Counted from the stretch's first letter, positions 24,844-33,805 are shown. The stretch: DNA of 64,000 nucleotides from Bradyrhizobium sp. 138 (GCF_023074075.1 NZ_JADPKT010000100.1:124001-188000); one strand, 5' to 3'. Program-made: numbers and translations. Notes: a model not told the origin generated them from the sequence alone.

Positions 24844-25750
24844 AATTCACGATCCGGCGGCAGTGCTCCCACGCCGCGCCAATCAGGTTCTCGCTGGCTT
24901 CCGGCGTGCGGAAGGCGGAATGCGCCGACAGGGTCACGTTCGGAATCTTCGTCAGCGGATGATCGCCGGGCAGCGGCTCGGTGTTGAAGACGTCGAGGCC
25001 GGCATGGCGGATATGGCCCGACTTCAGCGCCTCGATCATCGCGGCTTCGTCCACGATCGCGGCGCGCGCGGTGTTGACGAGAATGACCCCACGCTTCATC
25101 GCAAAGATCTTCTCGCGCGTGATCATGCCGCGCGTCTCGTCGTTGAGCAGAAGATGCAGCGACACGACGTCGCTCCTGGCCAGCAGCGTGTCGAGATCGG
25201 TGAACTCCACGCCGGGATGGCTCTTCGGGGAGCGGTTCCAGGCGATCACCTTCATGCCGCTGCCCGACGCAATGCGCGCAACCTCGGCGGCGATGCCGCC
25301 GAAGCCGATCAGGCCGAGAGTCTTGCCGGTGAGCTGCATGCCGTCCTCGCGCAGCCAATTGCCGCCGCGCATCTCGCGGTCCATCATCGCGATGACGCGG
25401 GCCGAGGCCCACATCAGCGCGATCGCGGATTCGGCGACCGCGGTGTCACCGTAACCCTTGATCAGATGCACGGAGATGCCGAGTTCGGCTAGCTCCTCCG
25501 GGTTCATATAGCTGCGCGCGCCGGTGCCGAGGAAAACGACGTGCTTCAGCCCGGTACACTTCTTCGCCACCTCGGTCGGCAGCGCGGTGTGGTCGACGAT
25601 CGCGATCTCGACTCCATCGAGGATCTCAGGGTATTGCTCGGGCTTGATGTCGGGGTCCCGGTGAATCCGCACCTTGGGATCGCCGGGCCTCGTTAGCCGC
25701 TCCATGATCACGGCCAAGGTTTCATTGGCGTCGACGAATACTCCGCGCAT
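24839..25750 (-). CDS. D-2-hydroxyacid dehydrogenase (NAD-dependent)
   Basis: A 303-residue member of the D-isomer 2-hydroxyacid dehydrogenase family, which reduces 2-oxo acids such as glyoxylate or hydroxypyruvate, or runs in reverse. The cofactor motif is GLIGFGGIAAEVAR. The catalytic arginine is in LVNTARAAI and the catalytic histidine in SAHSAFRTPEA, where the usual GxH reads SAH. It starts 12 bases after the M20 gene. Its final codons lie in a family B repeat, so the C-terminus may have been altered by that insertion. Confidence 0.87.
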   Translation of the reverse strand: MRGVFVDANETLAVIMERLTRPGDPKVRIHRDPDIKPEQYPEILDGVEIAIVDHTALPTEVAKKCTGLKHVVFLGTGARSYMNPEELAELGISVHLIKGYGDTAVAESAIALMWASARVIAMMDREMRGGNWLREDGMQLTGKTLGLIGFGGIAAEVARIASGSGMKVIAWNRSPKSHPGVEFTDLDTLLARSDVVSLHLLLNDETRGMITREKIFAMKRGVILVNTARAAIVDEAAMIEALKSGHIRHAGLDVFNTEPLPGDHPLTKIPNVTLSAHSAFRTPEASENLIGAAWEHCRRIVNS

Positions 25751-25762
25751 GGTTTTCTCCGG

Positions 25763-27013
25763 TCAGGACGCGACGCCGGCGATCGCCAGCACGGTATGCA
25801 TGAGAACGTTGGTGCCCGCGGCGCAATCGGGCTGCGTGGCGTCTTCCAGCTCGTTGTGGCTGATGCCGTCCTTGCAAGGCACGAACACCATCGCGGCAGG
25901 CATGACGGTGTTGAGATTGCAGGCGTCGTGGCCGGCGCCGGAGGTGATGCGGCGCGAGGAGTAACCGAGCGTCTTTGCGGCGTTCTCGACCGCGGCGATC
26001 AGCTTGGGGTCGAAATGCGTCGGTGGCTTGCGCCAGACCAGGTCGATCTTCACCTCGACCTTGCGGCGTGCGGCGATCTCGGCAATGGCGGTGCGCAAAT
26101 CGCGATCGAGCGCGTCCATGATCGCGCCGTCGGCGCTGCGGCAATCCATGGTGAAGGCGATCTCGCCGGGAATGACGTTGCGTGAGGGGTTTGCGATCAC
26201 GGCCTCGCCGATGGTGCCGACCGCGTTGGGCCCATGCTTCTTGGCAATGGACTCCATCGCCAGCACGATCTCCGACAGCGTGGCCAGCGCATCACGGCGC
26301 AGCGGCATCGGCGTCGATCCGGCATGGCTCTCGAAACCCGAAATCTTGCCGTCGTACCAGAGCACGCCCTGGCCGGAATCGACCACGCCGATGGTCTTGG
26401 CTTCGGCCTCCAGGATCGGGCCCTGCTCGATGTGCAGCTCGACGAAGCAGCCGAGCTTCTGGAAGCCGACCGGCTTGTCGCCGCGATAGCCGATGCTGTC
26501 GAGCGCCTGGCCGACGGTGATGCCCTCGGCGTCCCTGCGCGACAAAATGTCGTCAGTGGTAAAGTCGCCGACGTAAGCCGCGGAGGCCATCATTGCAGGT
26601 GCGAAGCGCGAGCCTTCCTCGTTGGTCCAGTTGACCACGCAGATCGGCGCTTCGGTTTCGATGTCGGCATCGTTCAGCGTGCGGATCACCTCCAGCGCGC
26701 CGAGCGTCCCCAAAATGCCGTCATACTTGCCGCCGGTCGGCTGGGTGTCGAGATGTGAGCCGATGCCGACGGGCAGCTTCGACATGTCGCGGCCCTTGCG
26801 CAGGCCGAACTGCGATCCAAGCGCGTCGACGTGGACTTCCAGTCCGGCGGCCTCGCAAGCCTTGCGGAACCAGTCGCGCACCTGCTTGTCGTCGTTGCTC
26901 AGTGTCAGCCGCCGCACGCCGCCCTTGGCCGTCGCACCGAATTGTGCGGTCTCGTGGATTGAGCCCCAGAGGCGGGCGGAATCGATTTGCAGGTTGGTGG
27001 CGGCTCGGCTCAT
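25763..27013 (-). CDS. M20-family Zn-dependent amidohydrolase (allantoate / N-carbamoyl-amino-acid hydrolase type)
   Basis: A metal-dependent amidase of 416 residues. Metal ligands are visible in GSHLDTQPTGGKYDG (His, Asp), TNEEGSRFAP (Glu pair), ELHIEQGP (His) and GAGHDACNLN (C-terminal His). This set is shared by allantoate amidohydrolase, ureidopropionase and L-N-carbamoylase, which cut a ureido or carbamoyl group. ATG 27013 is preferred; a TTG at 27049 would overlap the LysR stop. It lies 32 bases after the LysR gene in the same direction. Confidence 0.88.
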   Translation of the reverse strand: MSRAATNLQIDSARLWGSIHETAQFGATAKGGVRRLTLSNDDKQVRDWFRKACEAAGLEVHVDALGSQFGLRKGRDMSKLPVGIGSHLDTQPTGGKYDGILGTLGALEVIRTLNDADIETEAPICVVNWTNEEGSRFAPAMMASAAYVGDFTTDDILSRRDAEGITVGQALDSIGYRGDKPVGFQKLGCFVELHIEQGPILEAEAKTIGVVDSGQGVLWYDGKISGFESHAGSTPMPLRRDALATLSEIVLAMESIAKKHGPNAVGTIGEAVIANPSRNVIPGEIAFTMDCRSADGAIMDALDRDLRTAIAEIAARRKVEVKIDLVWRKPPTHFDPKLIAAVENAAKTLGYSSRRITSGAGHDACNLNTVMPAAMVFVPCKDGISHNELEDATQPDCAAGTNVLMHTVLAIAGVAS

Positions 27014-27045
27014 GCGTTCGTTCTCTCGATTGTCCGGCGCCTGTT

Positions 27046-27963
27046 TCAATGACCCGCCAGCGCGGGCGCGTCAACCGCGAGGCTGCTCTGCGCAATCTGC
27101 CGAGCCAGCTCAGCGACGCGCTCCACGGCGACGACGTCGGGCGAGGCGAGCCAGCTCGCGGTGAAGGTGAGAGGCGCGATGGCAAGATCGGTGTCGAGCA
27201 GCTGCAGCCGCCCGTCGGCGAGCTCGTTCTCGACGATGGCGGACGGGATCACGGCGACACCGAGCCCTTCCACCGCCATGTGGATCACGGTCGCGAGCGA
27301 GGCCGAGGCGTGCAGCCGGATCGGCGGCAGCTCGGGGCGGTCGAATACCTCGCGCACGACCTCGTAAGGCTTGGTTTTGCGCGGGAAGGTGATGATCGGA
27401 AACCGCGCGAGCTCCGCCGGCGTCACCGGGCCCTTGTCGAGACCGAGCGAGGGGCTTGCAAGAAATCCGATCGGATAATCGGCGAGGACGCGATTGTGCA
27501 CGCCGGAGGCGGACAGCGGTCCGACGACGAAGGCAAGCTCGATCTCCTGTGCGAGCAGGCGGGCGGTGAGGTTCGGCGTGATGTCGACTTCGATCTCCAG
27601 CGACAGGTTCGGATAGATCTGGTTCACACTCTTCACGAGCCGCGGCAGCCAGGTGTGCACGATGGTCTCCGCGACGCCGAGCCGCATCACCCCGCGCATC
27701 GCGGATGCATCGCTGATCTCCGCCATCATCTGAGCCCGCAGGCCGATCAGCTTCTCCGCATAAACCATCATCTGCCGGCCGCTCGGGGTCGGCGAGGCGA
27801 CGCGATGATCGCGGTTGAGGAGCTTCACGCCCATCTCGCGCTCGAGCTGGGCGATGCGCTGGGAGATCGCCGGCTGAGTGGTGTTGAGCCGTTGCGCGGC
27901 GCCGCGGAAGCTGCCGAGCTTCACAACCCAGAGGAATGTCTCGATCGACCTAAAGTCCAGCAT
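27046..27963 (-). CDS. LysR-family transcriptional regulator
   Basis: A 305-residue LTTR with the N-terminal winged helix GSFRGAAQRLNTTQPAISQRIAQLE and a periplasmic-binding-protein-like effector domain. It is both the first gene of a minus-strand run (LysR, M20 hydrolase, hydroxyacid dehydrogenase, Ldh2 dehydrogenase) and divergent from the DUF1445 and ABC transporter genes, so it is placed to control both. A perfect inverted repeat begins 18 bases upstream of its ATG and fits autoregulation. Confidence 0.92.
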   Translation of the reverse strand: MLDFRSIETFLWVVKLGSFRGAAQRLNTTQPAISQRIAQLEREMGVKLLNRDHRVASPTPSGRQMMVYAEKLIGLRAQMMAEISDASAMRGVMRLGVAETIVHTWLPRLVKSVNQIYPNLSLEIEVDITPNLTARLLAQEIELAFVVGPLSASGVHNRVLADYPIGFLASPSLGLDKGPVTPAELARFPIITFPRKTKPYEVVREVFDRPELPPIRLHASASLATVIHMAVEGLGVAVIPSAIVENELADGRLQLLDTDLAIAPLTFTASWLASPDVVAVERVAELARQIAQSSLAVDAPALAGH

Positions 27964-27980
27964 TGGAAGGATTTTCCCAA

Positions 27981-28001
27981 TCGATAAAATAGATTTATCG
28001 A
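27981..28001. promoter_or_regulatory. Probable LysR binding site
   Basis: Perfect inverted repeat TCGATAAA-ATAGA-TTTATCGA, 21 bases, of the T-N11-A type bound by LysR regulators. It lies in the AT-rich divergent region between the LysR start and the DUF1445 gene. Confidence 0.75.
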
Positions 28002-28083
28002 GATTGATTAGAAACGACGATTAGACTTTATAGCACGCTTGGTGTTGGCTTGTCCTTGTCGAGTTTATAGGCAGGTCGATCAC

Positions 28084-28899
28084 ATGACTGTTTTGGTGGC
28101 AGCGCAGCAAACTGAAACGCCCGACGTCCTTCCGAGCCGCAAGGCCCGGCTCGCCTATCGCGAGGGGCTGGTCGCCTCCACCGCCGGCGCCGCCCCCGGT
28201 TTCGTCCAGGGCAATCTGGCGATCCTGCCCGCGGAATATGCCGGCGCCTTTCACCGCTTCTGCCAGCTCAATCCAAAGCCATGCCCGATCATCGGCATGT
28301 CCGATGTTGGCAGCCCGCATATCCCCTCGCTCGGCGCCGATCTCGACATCCGCACCGACGTGCCGCGCTACCGCGTCTGGCGCGACGGCGAGGTCGTGGA
28401 CGAGCCGACCGACGTGAAGAAGTACTGGCGCGACGATCTCGTCACCTTCGTGCTCGGTTGCTCCTTCTCGTTCGAGGAGGCGCTGCTCGACGAGGGCATG
28501 CCGATCCGCCATATCGAGCAGAACGTGCGTGTGCCGATGTATCGCACCAACATCGCCTGCGGCGAGGCCAGGCCGTTCGTCGGTCCCATGGTCGTGTCGA
28601 TGCGCCCGTTCAAGCCCGCTGACGCGATCCGCGCGGTGCAGATCACCTCGCGCTATCCGGCCGTGCACGGTGCGCCCGTGCATCTCGGACATCCGCATCT
28701 GATCGGCATCAAGGATATCGCCAAGCCTGATTACGGCGATCCGGTGCCCGTTGCCGACGACGAGATCCCGGTGTTCTGGGCTTGTGGCGTGACGCCGCAA
28801 TCAGTCATCAACGCCGCCAGGCTGCCGTTCGCCATCACGCATTCGCCGGGCCTGATGCTGGTGACGGATCTCAAGAACAGGACCATGGCCGTGATTTAA
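28084..28899 (+). CDS. DUF1445 putative hydro-lyase / D-glutamate cyclase-like protein
   Basis: A 271-residue member of the DUF1445 (YcsI-type) family. The conserved segments APGFVQGNLAILP, ADLDIRTDVPRYRVW, FVLGCSFSFEEALL and HSPGLMLVTDLKN are all present, and the length is normal. The vertebrate mitochondrial relative DGLUCY turns D-glutamate into 5-oxo-D-proline; bacterial members are annotated only as putative hydro-lyases. ATG 28084 is used, although the frame opens at 28039. It is the first gene after the LysR operator and is followed by the ABC transporter genes, so it probably acts on the imported compound. Confidence 0.85.
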   Translation: MTVLVAAQQTETPDVLPSRKARLAYREGLVASTAGAAPGFVQGNLAILPAEYAGAFHRFCQLNPKPCPIIGMSDVGSPHIPSLGADLDIRTDVPRYRVWRDGEVVDEPTDVKKYWRDDLVTFVLGCSFSFEEALLDEGMPIRHIEQNVRVPMYRTNIACGEARPFVGPMVVSMRPFKPADAIRAVQITSRYPAVHGAPVHLGHPHLIGIKDIAKPDYGDPVPVADDEIPVFWACGVTPQSVINAARLPFAITHSPGLMLVTDLKNRTMAVI

Positions 28900-28989
28900 G
28901 TAGGCAGCGATTGCTGCTTCTTCGAGCTTTACCGCATCCGTCAATCGCTTCATTCGATCAGCCGAAATTCAGATATAGGGGACTCTGCC

Positions 28990-30234
28990 ATGACAATCAC
29001 TCGCCGCGACGTGTTGTTAGGTGCCACCGCCACCGCTGCGCTGGTGCCGCTCGCTGCACGCGCACAGACGTCGGAAGTCGTGATCGGCGTGATCTATCCG
29101 TTCTCCGGCGGCAGCGCGCAGCAGGGCGTCGACGCGCAGAAGGCCTATGAGACCGCGCTCGAGGTCATCAACAAGGACACTGATTTCGACCTGCCGCTCG
29201 CCAAGGGCGAAGGCCTGCCGGGTCTTGGTGGTGCGAAGATCCGCCTCGTGTTCGCCGATCACCAGGCCGATCCGCAGAAGGGCCGCGCCGAGGCCGAGCG
29301 CCTGATCACGCAGGAGAAGGTCTGCGCCATCATCGGCACCTATCAGAGCGCGGTCGCCGTCACCGTCAGCCAGATCTGCGAGCGCTATCAGGTCCCGTTC
29401 GTTTCCGCCGACAATTCCTCGCCGAGCCTGCATCGCCGCGGTCTGAAATATTACTTCCGCGCCGCGCCGCATGACGAGATGTACTCGGCCGCGATGTTCG
29501 ACTTCTTCGATGCCATGAAGAAGAAGGGCACCAAGATCGAGACGCTGTCGCTGTTCCACGAGGACACCATCTTCGGCACCGATTCCGGCAACGCCCAGGC
29601 CAAGATCGCCGGCGAACGCGCCTACAAGATCGTCACCGACATCAAGTACCGCGCCAACTCGCCCTCGCTCTCGGCCGAGGTGCAGCAGCTCAAGTCTGCG
29701 AACGCCGACGTGCTGATGCCCTCGAGCTACACCACCGACGGCATCCTGCTGGTCAAGACCATGGCCGAGCTCGGCTACAAGCCCAACGCGATCGTGGCGC
29801 AGGACGCCGGCTTCTCCGAGAAGGCGCTCTATGATGCCGTCGGCGACAAGCTCGAAGGCGTGATCTCGCGCGGTACCTTCTCGCTCGACCTCGCACAGAA
29901 GCGCCCGATGGTCGGCAAGATCAACGAGATGTTCAAGACGCGCTCTGGCAAGGATTTCAACGACCTCACCTCGCGCCAGTTCATGGGCCTGATCATCCTC
30001 GCCGACGCCATCAGCCGCGCCAAGTCGACCGACGGCGAGAAGATCCGCGATGCGCTTGCCGCGACCGACATCCCGGGCGAGCAGACCATCATGCCCTGGA
30101 AGCGCGTCAAGTTCGACGAGATGGGCCAGAACAACGACGCCGACCCGGTGCTGCTGCAATATGTCGGCGGCAAGTTCGTCACCATCTTCCCGCCGCAGGC
30201 CGCGATCGCCGAGGCGATCTGGCCGATGAAGTAA
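28990..30234 (+). CDS. Branched-chain-amino-acid-type ABC transporter binding protein (LivJ/LivK family)
   Basis: Periplasmic substrate-binding protein of 414 residues with the Peripla_BP_6 fold. The N-terminus TRRDVLLGATATAALVPLAARA looks like a twin-arginine signal. The mature part shows VIGVIYPFSGGSAQQG and AIIGTYQSAVAVTVSQICER. This family binds branched-chain amino acids but also amides, urea and aromatic acids, so the substrate is open; the catabolic neighbours suggest an amide, ureide or hydroxy acid. A family E repeat lies between it and the permease gene. Confidence 0.9.
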   Translation: MTITRRDVLLGATATAALVPLAARAQTSEVVIGVIYPFSGGSAQQGVDAQKAYETALEVINKDTDFDLPLAKGEGLPGLGGAKIRLVFADHQADPQKGRAEAERLITQEKVCAIIGTYQSAVAVTVSQICERYQVPFVSADNSSPSLHRRGLKYYFRAAPHDEMYSAAMFDFFDAMKKKGTKIETLSLFHEDTIFGTDSGNAQAKIAGERAYKIVTDIKYRANSPSLSAEVQQLKSANADVLMPSSYTTDGILLVKTMAELGYKPNAIVAQDAGFSEKALYDAVGDKLEGVISRGTFSLDLAQKRPMVGKINEMFKTRSGKDFNDLTSRQFMGLIILADAISRAKSTDGEKIRDALAATDIPGEQTIMPWKRVKFDEMGQNNDADPVLLQYVGGKFVTIFPPQAAIAEAIWPMK

Positions 30235-30283
30235 GCACTACGGGGGCGGGGCCAGGCGTTGTGGGAAGCAGGCAGCTCCCACA

Positions 30284-30399
30284 CCGTCATTGCGAGGAGC
30301 CCGCGACAAATTGCGAAGCAATTTGCGCTGGCGACGAAGCAATCCAGACTGCTTCCTTGGAGACATTTCTGGATTGCTTCGCTTCGCTCGCAATGACGG
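30284..30399. repeat. Palindromic repeat, family E copy 2 (inside ABC transporter operon)
   Basis: Outer arms CCGTCATTGCGAGGAG... and CTCGCAATGACGG pair, with inner GCAATCCAGA / TCTGGATTGC as in copy 1 and an extra inner hairpin ATTGCGAAGCAATT. It lies between the binding-protein and permease genes. Confidence 0.9.
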
Positions 30400-30433
30400 A
30401 GCAAATGATGACGCTTCGAACGGGGGACGACTT

Positions 30434-31312
30434 TTGACAGCCCAAGCCATTATCCAGAGTCTCGCAAGCGGCCTGCTCATGGGCCTGCTCTACGGACTGA
30501 TCGCGGTCGGCCTCGCGCTGATCTTCGGCCTGATGGACGTCACGAACTTCGCCCATGGCGAGTTCCTGATGATCGCGATGTATCTGTCCTTCTTCCTGTT
30601 CGCGTTCTTCGCCATCGACCCCTTGCTGTCGGCGCCGCTGGTCGCCGCGGCACTGTTCGTGTTCGGAGCGGTGATCTATCTCTTGATTGTACGCTTCGCC
30701 ATGCGGGCCAAGGCCAATGCCGGCATGGTGCAGATCTTCACGACCTTTGGCCTTGCCATCGTCATGCGCGGCCTCGCGCAGTTCTTCTTCACGCCGGACT
30801 ATCGCAGCATTCCGCAATCCTGGCTCGGCGGTAAAACCATCTCGATCGCCGGCATCTTCCTACCGGAGCCGCAGCTGGTTGGCGCGCTGGTGTCGATCGC
30901 GGCCTTTGCCGGTCTCTACGTCTTCATCCACCGCACCGATTTCGGCCGCGCAATCGAAGCCACGCGCGAAGATCCCGGCGCGGTCGCGCTGGTCGGCATC
31001 GACAAGAACCGCGTGTTCGCATTCGGCTGGGGCCTTGGCGCCGCGCTGGTCGGCCTCGCCGGCGCGATCATGGCGAGCTTTTTCTACATCTATCCCGACG
31101 TCGGCGCGTCCTTTGCCCTGATCGCCTACGTCACCGTGGCGCTCGGCGGCTTCGGCAGCGTGTTCGGCGCCTTCGCCGGCGGCATCATCGTCGGCCTCGT
31201 CGAAGCCACCACCGCCCTGGTGTTGCCGCCCTCGCTGAAATCGGTCGGCATCTACGCGGTCTATCTGCTGGTCGTCTTCATCCGGCCGCGCGGCCTGTTC
31301 GGATCGATCTGA
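30434..31312 (+). CDS. livH: Branched-chain-type ABC transporter permease, LivH family
   Basis: Inner-membrane permease of 292 residues with about eight segments. It opens with the LivH hallmark SLASGLLMGLLYGLIAVGLALIF (quoted parts) and contains FGRAIEATREDPGAVALVGID, the loop that contacts the ATPase. The start is TTG 30434 with GGGGGA seven bases upstream; an earlier ATG at 30407 is in another frame and short. Its stop overlaps the livM start by one base. Confidence 0.9.
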   Translation: MTAQAIIQSLASGLLMGLLYGLIAVGLALIFGLMDVTNFAHGEFLMIAMYLSFFLFAFFAIDPLLSAPLVAAALFVFGAVIYLLIVRFAMRAKANAGMVQIFTTFGLAIVMRGLAQFFFTPDYRSIPQSWLGGKTISIAGIFLPEPQLVGALVSIAAFAGLYVFIHRTDFGRAIEATREDPGAVALVGIDKNRVFAFGWGLGAALVGLAGAIMASFFYIYPDVGASFALIAYVTVALGGFGSVFGAFAGGIIVGLVEATTALVLPPSLKSVGIYAVYLLVVFIRPRGLFGSI

Positions 31313-32295
31313 TGGACAAGGATTTTGCAGCGCGGCGCCGCCGCGATCTCATCATCGCCGCGGTGCTTGCCGCGATCGCCGCGCTCACGCCATTGTTCGT
31401 GAAGGATGTCGTCGTCCAGAACATCCTGATCCTGACGCTGATGTATGCGGGACTGTCGCAGAGCTGGAACATCCTGTCCGGCTATTGCGGGCAGATCTCG
31501 CTCGGGCACGCGCTGTATTTCGGCCTGGGTGCCTACACCACCGAGCTGCTGTTCACCAAGTTCGGCGTGCTGCCCTGGTTCGGCATGCTAGCGGGCGGCG
31601 TGGTGTCGGCGCTGATCGCGATGGGGCTCGGTTATCCCTTCTTTCGCCTGCGTGGCCACTACTTCGTGATTGCCACCATCGTCATCGCCGAGATCGGGTT
31701 GCTGCTGTTCCACAACTGGGAATGGGCCGGCGCGGCGATGGGCATCACCATTCCGATCCGCGGCGACAGTTGGCTGAAATTCCAGTTCCTGCGCACCAAG
31801 CTGCCCTATTTCTATTTCGCGCTGGCGCTGTGCTGCCTCGCCTGGTTCGTCACCTGGTGGCTGGAAAATTCCAAATGGGGATTCTGGTGGCGCGCGGTGA
31901 AGGACAATCCGGACGCGGCGGAGAGCCTCGGCGTGGATGTGTTCAATTCCAAGATGGGCGCGGCCGCCGTCTCCGCCTTCCTGGTTGCCGTCGGCGGCAG
32001 CTTCTATGCGCAGTTCGTGTCCTACATCGACCCTGAGAGCGTCATGGGCTTCCAATTCTCGCTGCTGATGGCGCTGCCCGCCGTGCTCGGCGGCATCGGC
32101 ACCCTGTGGGGGCCGGTGCTTGGGGCCGCCATTCTGATCCCGCTGACCGAGCTGACGCGCTTCAAGTTGGGCGGCTCCGGCCGCGGTGTCGACCTCATTG
32201 TCTACGGCACGCTGATCGTCCTGATCTCGCTGGCCTTGCCGCGAGGACTGCTCAGCCTGTTTTCACGCCCGAAGAAGACGGGGGCTGCCCGATGA
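31312..32295 (+). CDS. livM: Branched-chain-type ABC transporter permease, LivM family
   Basis: Second permease, 327 residues, with the LivM signature SGYCGQISLGHALYFGLGAY and the coupling segment FWWRAVKDNPDAAESLGV. It starts on TGATG, one base overlapping livH, and ends in an ATGA overlap with livG, so translation of the three is coupled. It has the usual length and membrane pattern. Confidence 0.93.
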   Translation: MDKDFAARRRRDLIIAAVLAAIAALTPLFVKDVVVQNILILTLMYAGLSQSWNILSGYCGQISLGHALYFGLGAYTTELLFTKFGVLPWFGMLAGGVVSALIAMGLGYPFFRLRGHYFVIATIVIAEIGLLLFHNWEWAGAAMGITIPIRGDSWLKFQFLRTKLPYFYFALALCCLAWFVTWWLENSKWGFWWRAVKDNPDAAESLGVDVFNSKMGAAAVSAFLVAVGGSFYAQFVSYIDPESVMGFQFSLLMALPAVLGGIGTLWGPVLGAAILIPLTELTRFKLGGSGRGVDLIVYGTLIVLISLALPRGLLSLFSRPKKTGAAR

Positions 32296-33023
32296 CCGCG
32301 CTTCTCGAAACCCGTGGCGTCTGGCAACGCTTCGGCGGCCTCGTCGCCAACAGCGACGTCTCGATCTCGGTCGGCCGCGGCGAGATCGTCGGCCTGATCG
32401 GCCCCAATGGCGCCGGAAAGTCGACGCTGTTCAATCTGATCGCCGGCGTGCTGCCGCCGACGCAAGGCTCGATCCTATTCGACGGCGAGGACGTCACCCG
32501 CATGCCGGCGGCCGAGCGCTGCCAGCGCGGGATCGGGCGCACCTTCCAGGTGGTCAAGAGTTTCGAGACCATGACTGTGATCGACAACGTCATCGTCGGC
32601 GCCCTCGTGCGCAACACCGTGATGCGCGAGGCGCGCCGCAAGGCGCATGAGGTGCTGGAGTTCACCGGCCTTGCCGCGCGCGCCGACGTGCTGGCGAGTG
32701 ACCTCGTGCCGGCCGAGAAGCGCCGCCTCGAAGTCGCCCGTGCGCTCGCGACCGAGCCGAAGCTGTTGCTGCTCGACGAAGTCCTCACCGGCCTGACGCC
32801 GACCGAGGCACAGACCGGTGTCGCGCTGGTGCGCAAGGTGCGCGATGCCGGCATCACGGTGCTGATGGTCGAGCATGTCATGGAGATCGTGATGCCGCTG
32901 GTCGACCGCGCCATCGTGCTCGACCTCGGCAAGGTCCTGGTCGAGGGCAAGCCCGCCGACGTCGTCCGCGATCCCAAGGTGATCAGCGCATATCTGGGAG
33001 ATCGCCATGCTCAGCGTGCGTGA
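32292..33023 (+). CDS. livG: Branched-chain-type ABC transporter ATPase, LivG family
   Basis: Cytoplasmic ATP-binding subunit of 243 residues. Walker A is GPNGAGKST and Walker B LLLLDEVLTGL with the catalytic Glu. The ABC signature is unusual: DLVPAEKRRLEVARAL replaces LPYGxQRRLE or LSGGQ, which lacks the glycines normally seen. It overlaps livM by four bases and livF by 17, so it belongs to a complete transporter and is presumably functional as a heterodimer with LivF. Confidence 0.92.
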   Translation: MTALLETRGVWQRFGGLVANSDVSISVGRGEIVGLIGPNGAGKSTLFNLIAGVLPPTQGSILFDGEDVTRMPAAERCQRGIGRTFQVVKSFETMTVIDNVIVGALVRNTVMREARRKAHEVLEFTGLAARADVLASDLVPAEKRRLEVARALATEPKLLLLDEVLTGLTPTEAQTGVALVRKVRDAGITVLMVEHVMEIVMPLVDRAIVLDLGKVLVEGKPADVVRDPKVISAYLGDRHAQRA

Positions 33024-33711
33024 AGTCACGACGGCCTATCAGGGGCTGGTCGCGATCTCCGCGGTCTCGATCGAGGTCCAGAAGGGCGAGATCGTCTGCG
33101 TCGCCGGCGCCAACGGCGCGGGCAAGTCGACGCTGCTCAAATCCATCGCCGGTGCCGAGCGCCCGCGTTCGGGTAGCGTGACGTTCGACGGCAAGCGCCT
33201 CGACGGCATGGCGCAGCACCACATCACCGCCACCGGCATCGCCTATGTCCCGGAGAACCGCCGGCTGTTTCCGCGCCTGTCGGTGCGCGACAATCTTCGC
33301 CTCGGCAGCTATCTCTATCGCGGCGAGGCGGACCGCGAAGGGCCGCTCGATCTCGTCTTCCAGCTGTTTCCGCGCCTGTCGGAACGTCTGGAGCAACGCG
33401 CCGAAACCCTCTCAGGCGGCGAGCAGCAGATGCTCGCGATCGGCCGCGCGCTGATGACGCGCCCGCGGCTGCTGATGTTGGACGAGCCGTCGCAGGGCAT
33501 CATGCCAAAGCTGGTCGATGAGATCTTCCAGGCGGTGAAGCGCATCCGCGACGCCGGCATGACCGTCCTGATCGTCGAGCAGCGCATGGCCGAGTGCCTG
33601 GAGATCGCCGACCGCGCCTACATCCTGCAAACCGGCCGCGTGCTGATGCAAGGCGCAGCGAGCGAGATCAAGGGCAATCCGGACGTGCGCAAGGCGTATC
33701 TGGGGCTGTAG
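33007..33711 (+). CDS. livF: Branched-chain-type ABC transporter ATPase, LivF family
   Basis: Second ATPase of the transporter, 234 residues, with canonical sites: Walker A GANGAGKST, signature LSGGEQQ, Walker B LLMLDEPSQGI. It starts 17 bases inside livG. With the binding protein and two permeases it completes a five-part importer. A family A repeat begins 15 bases after its stop and marks the end of the operon. Confidence 0.93.
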   Translation: MLSVREVTTAYQGLVAISAVSIEVQKGEIVCVAGANGAGKSTLLKSIAGAERPRSGSVTFDGKRLDGMAQHHITATGIAYVPENRRLFPRLSVRDNLRLGSYLYRGEADREGPLDLVFQLFPRLSERLEQRAETLSGGEQQMLAIGRALMTRPRLLMLDEPSQGIMPKLVDEIFQAVKRIRDAGMTVLIVEQRMAECLEIADRAYILQTGRVLMQGAASEIKGNPDVRKAYLGL

Positions 33712-33725
33712 CGGCAGAGAAGCTT

Positions 33726-33805
33726 CGTAGGGTGGGCAAAGCGAAGCGTGCCCACGCCTTCCAAAGACGTGGGCACGGCGCTGGCGCGCCTTTGCCCACC
33801 CTACG
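33726..33805. repeat. Palindromic repeat, family A copy 1
   Basis: Arms CGTAGGGTGGGCAAAG and the matching TTTGCCCACCCTACG, with local hairpins GTGGGC/GCCCAC in each half. It follows livF. Confidence 0.92.
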
